Notes under the pieces: generated by a model | The model's database searches: none | Told to the model about the DNA's origin: nothing | What the model saw: only the letters and a program-made list of their open reading frames with translations | From: SHVO01 sp050246995 | Lineage (GTDB): Bacteria > Pseudomonadota > Alphaproteobacteria > Rhodospirillales > Rhodospirillaceae | Length of the DNA: 64,000 bases | Direction of reading: 5' to 3' | Assembly: GCA_050246995.1 (NCBI GenBank) | Contig: JBFWVA010000006.1 | Location: 62,001 to 126,000 of the forward strand | Shown: positions 59,509 to 64,000 of the stretch, piece by piece | Position numbering within the stretch: the stretch's first letter is position 1 | Layout: each line of letters starts with the position of its first letter | Position numbers and translations under genes: made by a program

Positions 59509-61506
59509 CTAAACCCGCTTCTTGGCCGCGGCGACGACGGCGTCCGCCGTAATACCGAAGTGCTTGTAGAGCTCCGGCGCCGGCGCGGACGCACCAAACG
59601 TAGTCATGCCGACGACCGCGCCTTCCGGACCGACATAGCGTTCCCAGCCAAATGTGCTGGCCGCTTCGATCGCCACCTTCACAGTCCCCTCGCCCAGCAC
59701 GCCGGCGCGATAGGCTGCCGGTTGCGCATCGAACAACTCCCATGACGGCATGGAGACGACGGCTGCCGCGATGCCGTCCGCCTTCAGCTTCTCGCGCGCT
59801 TCCATGGCGAGACTGACTTCCGAGCCGGTCGCGATGATCGTGACCTGACGCTTGCCCTCGGCTTCGGCGAGAACATAAGCGCCCTTGGCGGAGAGATTTT
59901 CGTCGGTATGGGCCGTACGCAGCGTCGGCAGGCCCTGACGCGTGAGCGCGAGCACCGACGGCTTTTCGGCCGCGACAGCGATGGCCCAGCACTCGGCCGT
60001 CTCGACGGTATCGCACGGGCGCATGGTTAGGAGATTTGGGATGATGCGAAGGCTGGCGAGATGTTCGACCGGCTGATGCGTCGGGCCGTCTTCGCCGAGA
60101 CCGATGGAATCATGCGTCATCACGTAAACGACGCGCTGGCTCATCAGCGCCGAAAGGCGGATGGACGGGCGGCAGTAGTCGGTGAACACAAGGAACGTGC
60201 CGCCGAACGGAATGATGCCCCCGTGCAGCGCGAGACCGTTCATGGCCGCGGCCATGCCGTGCTCACGAACGCCGTAGTACACATAGCGGCCGGAGAAATC
60301 CGACGCCGAGATGGGGCCCATTCCGGCCGCTTTGGTATTATTAGAGCCCGTGAGATCAGCCGAGCCTCCGATCATTTCGGGAATAACCTTGGTGAGGGCG
60401 TCGAGAACGGTCTGCGAGGACTGGCGCGTCGCGACCTTCGGCTTTTCGGCCGAAGTCTTCTTCTTCAGATCGTTGATCACCTGCATCCAACCTTCGGGCA
60501 GCCTGCCCGACATCAGGCGATCGAATTCCTCACGCTGCGCAGCGCCGAGCGAACCAAGGCGCTTCGACCACTCAGCGGCGGCGGCGGCGCCCTTAGCACC
60601 GGCGGCACGCCAAGCGGCGAGAGTGTCGGCGGGAACGACGAACGGTTCGTGAGCCCAAGAGAGCTTCTCGCGGGTCCCTTTGATTTCAACGTCGCCGAGC
60701 GGCGAGCCGTGGGTCTTCGCTGTGCCGGCAAGGGTCGGCGCGCCATAGCCGATCGTGGTCTTGCAGGCGATCATCGCGGGCTTGTCGCTCGCCTGCGCCG
60801 CCTCGATAGCCGCAGCGATGGCCTCGGGATCGTGACCGTTCACCGACCAGGTATTCCAGCCCGACGCCTCAAAGCGCTTACGCTGATCGTCCGAGACGGT
60901 AAGACTTGTCGGACCGTCGATGCTGATGGAATTGTCATCGAACAGCACGATGAGCTTGTTGAGCTTCAAATGGCCAGCCAGCGAAATCGCTTCATGGCTG
61001 ATGCCTTCCATCAAACAACCGTCGCCGGCGATGACGTAAGTGTAGTGGTCTACGACATCCTTGCCAAAACGGGCGGCGAGCAAACGCTCGGCCAGGGCCA
61101 TGCCCACGGCGTTCGCGATACCTTGCCCGAGGGGGCCCGTGGTCGTCTCCGCGGCCGAAACGTGCCCGTGTTCGGGATGGCCGGCGGTGATGGCGCCCAT
61201 CTGGCGGAAATTCTTGATCTGCTCGATGGTCATGTCCTGGTAGCCGGTGAGGTACATGAGGCTGTACAGCAGCATCGAGCCATGACCGGCCGATAGAATG
61301 AAGCGGTCGCGGTCGGCCCACTTCGGCTGCGCGGCGTCATACTTCAGGAAACGCGTGAAAAGGACCGTTGCGACGTCAGCCATGCCCATGGGCATGCCGG
61401 GGTGACCCGAATTCGCCTTCTGCACAGCGTCGGCTGAAAGGAACCGAATCGCATTGGCCATCGAATCGTGGCTTACGGCAGCGGCGGCGGTCGGAGCGTC
61501 CTTCAT
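59509..61506 (-). CDS. tkt: transketolase
   Basis: 665 residues, full length. Thiamine-diphosphate signatures: GHPGMPMGMADVATVLF at the start, GPLGQGIANAVGMALAE, the metal/ThDP motif GDGCLMEGISHEA and NNxI-like DDNSISIDG, then the pyrimidine domain with GVREHGMAAAMNGLALHGG and HDSIGLGEDGPTHQPVEHL. The His residues for sugar-phosphate binding are present (HGSP, HDS). It transfers two-carbon units between pentose and hexose phosphates. rpe follows 6 bp downstream. The start ATG 61506 precedes MKDAPTAAAAVSHDS. Confidence 0.97.
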   Translation of the reverse strand: MKDAPTAAAAVSHDSMANAIRFLSADAVQKANSGHPGMPMGMADVATVLFTRFLKYDAAQPKWADRDRFILSAGHGSMLLYSLMYLTGYQDMTIEQIKNFRQMGAITAGHPEHGHVSAAETTTGPLGQGIANAVGMALAERLLAARFGKDVVDHYTYVIAGDGCLMEGISHEAISLAGHLKLNKLIVLFDDNSISIDGPTSLTVSDDQRKRFEASGWNTWSVNGHDPEAIAAAIEAAQASDKPAMIACKTTIGYGAPTLAGTAKTHGSPLGDVEIKGTREKLSWAHEPFVVPADTLAAWRAAGAKGAAAAAEWSKRLGSLGAAQREEFDRLMSGRLPEGWMQVINDLKKKTSAEKPKVATRQSSQTVLDALTKVIPEMIGGSADLTGSNNTKAAGMGPISASDFSGRYVYYGVREHGMAAAMNGLALHGGIIPFGGTFLVFTDYCRPSIRLSALMSQRVVYVMTHDSIGLGEDGPTHQPVEHLASLRIIPNLLTMRPCDTVETAECWAIAVAAEKPSVLALTRQGLPTLRTAHTDENLSAKGAYVLAEAEGKRQVTIIATGSEVSLAMEAREKLKADGIAAAVVSMPSWELFDAQPAAYRAGVLGEGTVKVAIEAASTFGWERYVGPEGAVVGMTTFGASAPAPELYKHFGITADAVVAAAKKRV

Positions 61507-61642
61507 CGAAACTCTATTCTTTTCAATTGGTTATACGAAAGCGCCCCAACGGGCATGTCGCACGCTTGTGACGGACCAAAGGAGAGTTTGCAAGGGCGAA
61601 TTCCACCGGCCCGGGACGGGACGAAACACGCCGAAAAGCGCC

Positions 61643-63178
61643 CTAAAGCACGCGTTCCTGGACTTGAACAGCGCCTTCGAGATCGGGCCGGTAAAGCTGG
61701 TAGTTCGCTTTGCCCTGCCGTTTGGCGAAGTACATCGCGACGTCGGCGTTATGCAGAAGCTGGCTCGCGGTCGTTGCCTGGGCCGGCAATAGCGAAATGC
61801 CGATGGAAGCCGAAATACGTCCTTCCCGTCCGCCCAGATCGAACGGTTCCGTGAGCGATTTGATAATACGCTGGGCGACGATGGCCGCTGCTTCGAAATT
61901 GTCGATAAGCGGCATAATCACGGTGAACTCGTCGCCGCCAAGGCGCGCCACAGTATCAGCTTCGCGGACGCTTTTCTCGAGGCGGCGCGCCGTCGCCTTC
62001 AGCAACAAATCGCCGGCGTCATGCCCCATGGTGTCGTTGATCGCCTTAAAGCCGTCGAGGTCGATGAACATCAACCCAACACTCGTTTTCGCGCGCTTGC
62101 CTTCCAGCACGCGCCGCGTGAGACGGTCCATGAACAGCGTGCGATTCGGAAGGCCGGTGAGCTGATCGTAGTTGGCCTGATAGATGATCTTCTCTTCGTC
62201 CAGCTTGCGCTGTGTCACATCCGAAACAATGGCGACGTATTGCTGGATCACGCCGCTCGAATCACGTATCGCGGACAGCGAAATACGCGCGGCATAGCGT
62301 CGGCCAGTCTTGCTCTTGCACCACTGTTCCCACTGCGCGTCTTCGCCACTTTCCTCAATCGGCAGCTGTCCGTCCGCGCCCTGGGCACCGTGGTTGAGGA
62401 CAGCACCCAGCGGCTGGCCGACGATCTCGGACTCATCGAGATTGGTGACACGGCGATAGGCCGGATTGCTTTTTGTGACCCGTCCGCTTGCGTCCGCGAC
62501 GATCAAGCCATCGGGGCTGTGTTCGAAGACCGCGCCCGCGAGACGCAATTCAGCTTCCGCGCGGCGCCGTTCGGTGACGTCACGGAATGTAATGACATAT
62601 CCGACGATTTCACGGCCTGTGCGAAACGGCGCGACAGCATAAACCGCCTCGAAGCTTTCACCGTCGCTGCGCGCAAGATGCGCCTCGCGTTCAAGATAAT
62701 ATGGCCCGCCGCGGATCTGCGCGAGTAATGGCAGAGGTTGACCGGCGTTTACGTGCCCGCCGCCGAAGACAAAAAGCCGTTCGACATTCACGCCGGCCAT
62801 TGCTGACGCGTCGCGGTTCATCAGGTCCCCCGCCGCCGCATTGGCGAACGCGACCTTGCCGCCGGCGTCCACTGCAATGATGCCGTTGGAGGCGGCATCG
62901 AGGATTTGCGTGGTCATCGTGGAGATGCGCGAAAGGTCCGATGCAGGAAGGGGCGCCGGCACGGCGGGCGACGGCGCCAGCGCCGCCTGTTTGACCGGCG
63001 CGGCTGCTTTTGCCCTCTTCACGCGGGCCGCGGCGCGGACCTTGATGCCTGGGCGCTTTTTGCGCGGCGCGGACACGGGCTGTTTTGTTTTGCTCAGGTT
63101 GCGAGCGCGCAGATTCCGGCCCTTTTTGGCGGGCGCCTTCACGCGCTTACTCACACCCGTTTTACGCTTCCTCGGCAT
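61643..63178 (-). CDS. PAS-PAS-GGDEF diguanylate cyclase with basic N-terminal tail
   Basis: 511 residues, no membrane segments. A Lys/Arg/Pro/Ala tail (1-80, no acidic residues) is followed by PAS domains (about 88-205 and 212-325) and a GGDEF domain (about 335-500). The active-site GGDEF (414-418) is intact and an allosteric RxxD I-site (Arg405-Asp408) lies 5 residues before it, so c-di-GMP synthesis with product inhibition is expected. No EAL domain. The basic tail could bind DNA, nucleoid or membrane lipids. The gene lies behind tkt on the same strand but 136 bp apart and is probably independent. Confidence 0.93.
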   Translation of the reverse strand: MPRKRKTGVSKRVKAPAKKGRNLRARNLSKTKQPVSAPRKKRPGIKVRAAARVKRAKAAAPVKQAALAPSPAVPAPLPASDLSRISTMTTQILDAASNGIIAVDAGGKVAFANAAAGDLMNRDASAMAGVNVERLFVFGGGHVNAGQPLPLLAQIRGGPYYLEREAHLARSDGESFEAVYAVAPFRTGREIVGYVITFRDVTERRRAEAELRLAGAVFEHSPDGLIVADASGRVTKSNPAYRRVTNLDESEIVGQPLGAVLNHGAQGADGQLPIEESGEDAQWEQWCKSKTGRRYAARISLSAIRDSSGVIQQYVAIVSDVTQRKLDEEKIIYQANYDQLTGLPNRTLFMDRLTRRVLEGKRAKTSVGLMFIDLDGFKAINDTMGHDAGDLLLKATARRLEKSVREADTVARLGGDEFTVIMPLIDNFEAAAIVAQRIIKSLTEPFDLGGREGRISASIGISLLPAQATTASQLLHNADVAMYFAKRQGKANYQLYRPDLEGAVQVQERVL

Positions 63179-63397
63179 TACGCTTTTAGGTTGTTTATGG
63201 TGTGAAACACGCTTTTATCCCATGGGCAAATAACCCTGGGTTGACAAGGACTTGTCCGATCTCGGGGGAGTTTATACGCCCCCTGGCGAAATGCATAGCG
63301 GCCCAAAATGGTCCCACGAAGATACGTGGGAATGTCACTTTTCCGCGAATTAGTTTCGGGTCTATATTTAGGAACACGTCTTTCTTCCGAGGTCGAT

Positions 63398-63592
63398 ATG
63401 GCAGATCCCAGATACCAGCCCGATGTAAGCGGCCTTGCTGACGCTCTGCGGCGTGAACACGGCCTACAGGCGATCGACGTAGCCCTGGAGAACGCCCGTC
63501 AGCATATGCAGGATGCAGCCTGGAAGCACTGCACCATGTGGCTACAGGTGGTAAATCGCCTGAATACGGCACAGGGCGCACACGCCAGCTGA
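63398..63592 (+). CDS. small helical hypothetical protein
   Basis: 64 residues, ATG 63398 with GAGG 6 nt upstream. ALRREHGLQAIDVALENARQHMQDAAWKHCTMWLQVVNRLNTAQ has the pattern of short alphaproteobacterial proteins with HG-A-A-A helices followed by a W-x-x-V helix. Function unknown. It diverges from the cyclase gene and converges on msrQ (7-bp gap). Confidence 0.68.
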   Translation: MADPRYQPDVSGLADALRREHGLQAIDVALENARQHMQDAAWKHCTMWLQVVNRLNTAQGAHAS

Positions 63593-63599
63593 AGCCCTC

Positions 63600-64000
63600 C
63601 TAGGCTTTTTTGACGATCCGGACCCCAAACAAGACGGCTAGGATTAGGCCGTACGTCAGCGGCTCAATAAAGCCCGCTCTAACCATCATGTAGTAGTGGA
63701 TGACGCCGGCAATCGCCGCCGGATAAACAAGGCTATGCAGGCGCCGCCACCGGCGCCCGCCGAGCCTACGTGTCATGGCGTCGGTCGAGGTCACTGCCAG
63801 CGCGATCAGGATCACGAGGGCGAACATGCCAACCGTGATGTAGCGGCGCTTGATGATCTCCTGTACGAGAAGTTGCATGTCGAAGAACAGATCGAGTCCC
63901 ACGTAGCTCATGACATGCAGCGTTACATAGAAGAACGCGAACAGACCAAGCATGCGCCGCAGACGGGCAATTCCGTTCCACTTGGTGAGAAGCCGGATGG
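63600..64000 (-). CDS. msrQ: heme-binding membrane subunit MsrQ, 5' end outside window
   Basis: The C-terminal ~133 residues of a polytopic protein; the reading frame stays open to the right edge (RLLTKWNGIARLRRMLGLFAFFYVTLHV). RRMLGLFAFFYVTLHVMSYVGLD, then ITVGMFALVILIALAVTSTDAMTRRLGGRRWRRLHSLVYPAAIAGVIHYYMM are typical of MsrQ/YedZ, with heme-ligating His in LHV, LHSL and IHYY. MsrQ passes electrons from quinol or flavin to the periplasmic molybdoenzyme MsrP, which repairs methionine sulfoxide. msrP should lie just to the right if the usual order holds. Confidence 0.9.
   Translation of the reverse strand, partial: IRLLTKWNGIARLRRMLGLFAFFYVTLHVMSYVGLDLFFDMQLLVQEIIKRRYITVGMFALVILIALAVTSTDAMTRRLGGRRWRRLHSLVYPAAIAGVIHYYMMVRAGFIEPLTYGLILAVLFGVRIVKKA

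Overview
The window looks like chromosomal DNA of a GC-rich alphaproteobacterium. I infer this from gene order rather than from any single marker: a polyprenyl synthase / DUF2007 / tRNA1(Val)-methyltransferase / S49 peptidase / glyQ / glyS / ppdK neighbourhood, DUF2336 and DUF1330 proteins, several kinases with the HDFNN type of H-box, and Tad- or pseudopilin-like N-termini. A lineage near Rhizomicrobium/Micropepsaceae is possible but cannot be shown from the window. There is no rRNA, CRISPR array, transposase, integrase or recognisable prophage; the only RNA gene seen is a tRNA-Pro(CGG). Genes are densely packed with many ATGA overlaps and short convergent gaps.

Layout. 0-5 kb: 3' end of ygfZ, a small YRKKP-type protein, a BatA-like VWA membrane protein and a MASE1 hybrid kinase. 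5-15 kb (mostly minus strand): YciI protein, a pyruvate phosphate dikinase (PPDK) carrying an N-terminal Cro/YdaS-like HTH, a GMC oxidoreductase, glyS, glyQ with a lysine-rich tail, a small zinc-ribbon-like membrane protein, an S49 peptidase and a tRNA methyltransferase. 15-25 kb: TetR regulator, several small proteins, exonuclease III, DUF2007 protein, S1/P1 nuclease, a hybrid kinase with a dead receiver, ispB, a VOC protein and an exported methyltransferase-like protein. 25-32 kb: tRNA-Pro, then a run of exported proteins (Tat-type dienelactone hydrolase, metallo-beta-lactamase fold protein, second S1/P1 nuclease, DsbA-like protein without CXXC, calcium-repeat lipoprotein, triheme cytochrome c). 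32-46 kb: sthA, cupin, cardiolipin synthase with a CHASE3 hybrid kinase, DnaJ-type chaperone, a FecR-beta-barrel fusion, and two tandem ~900-residue pilin-like/LamG/glycine-rich surface proteins. 46-51.6 kb: gloA, DUF2336, dicarboxylate symporter, apt, ybaL. 51.7-58.8 kb: phosphate operon pstS-pstC-pstA-pstB-phoB with a textbook Pho box and no phoU. 58.8-64 kb: rpe, tkt, a PAS-GGDEF cyclase, a small protein and partial msrQ.

The most unusual parts are the duplicated pilin/LamG/glycine-rich proteins (40.1-45.9 kb), the HTH-PPDK fusion with repeated TTGTAAG boxes in its own upstream region (5.1-8.15 kb), the FecR-outer-membrane barrel fusion (38.2-40.1 kb), a set of unrelated enzymes sharing histone-like basic tails, and a promoter of MerR-type geometry at 30.0 kb that faces no gene. 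Housekeeping calls (glyS, glyQ, ppdK, ispB, sthA, apt, pst genes, rpe, tkt) are firm. Functions of the small proteins are unknown.
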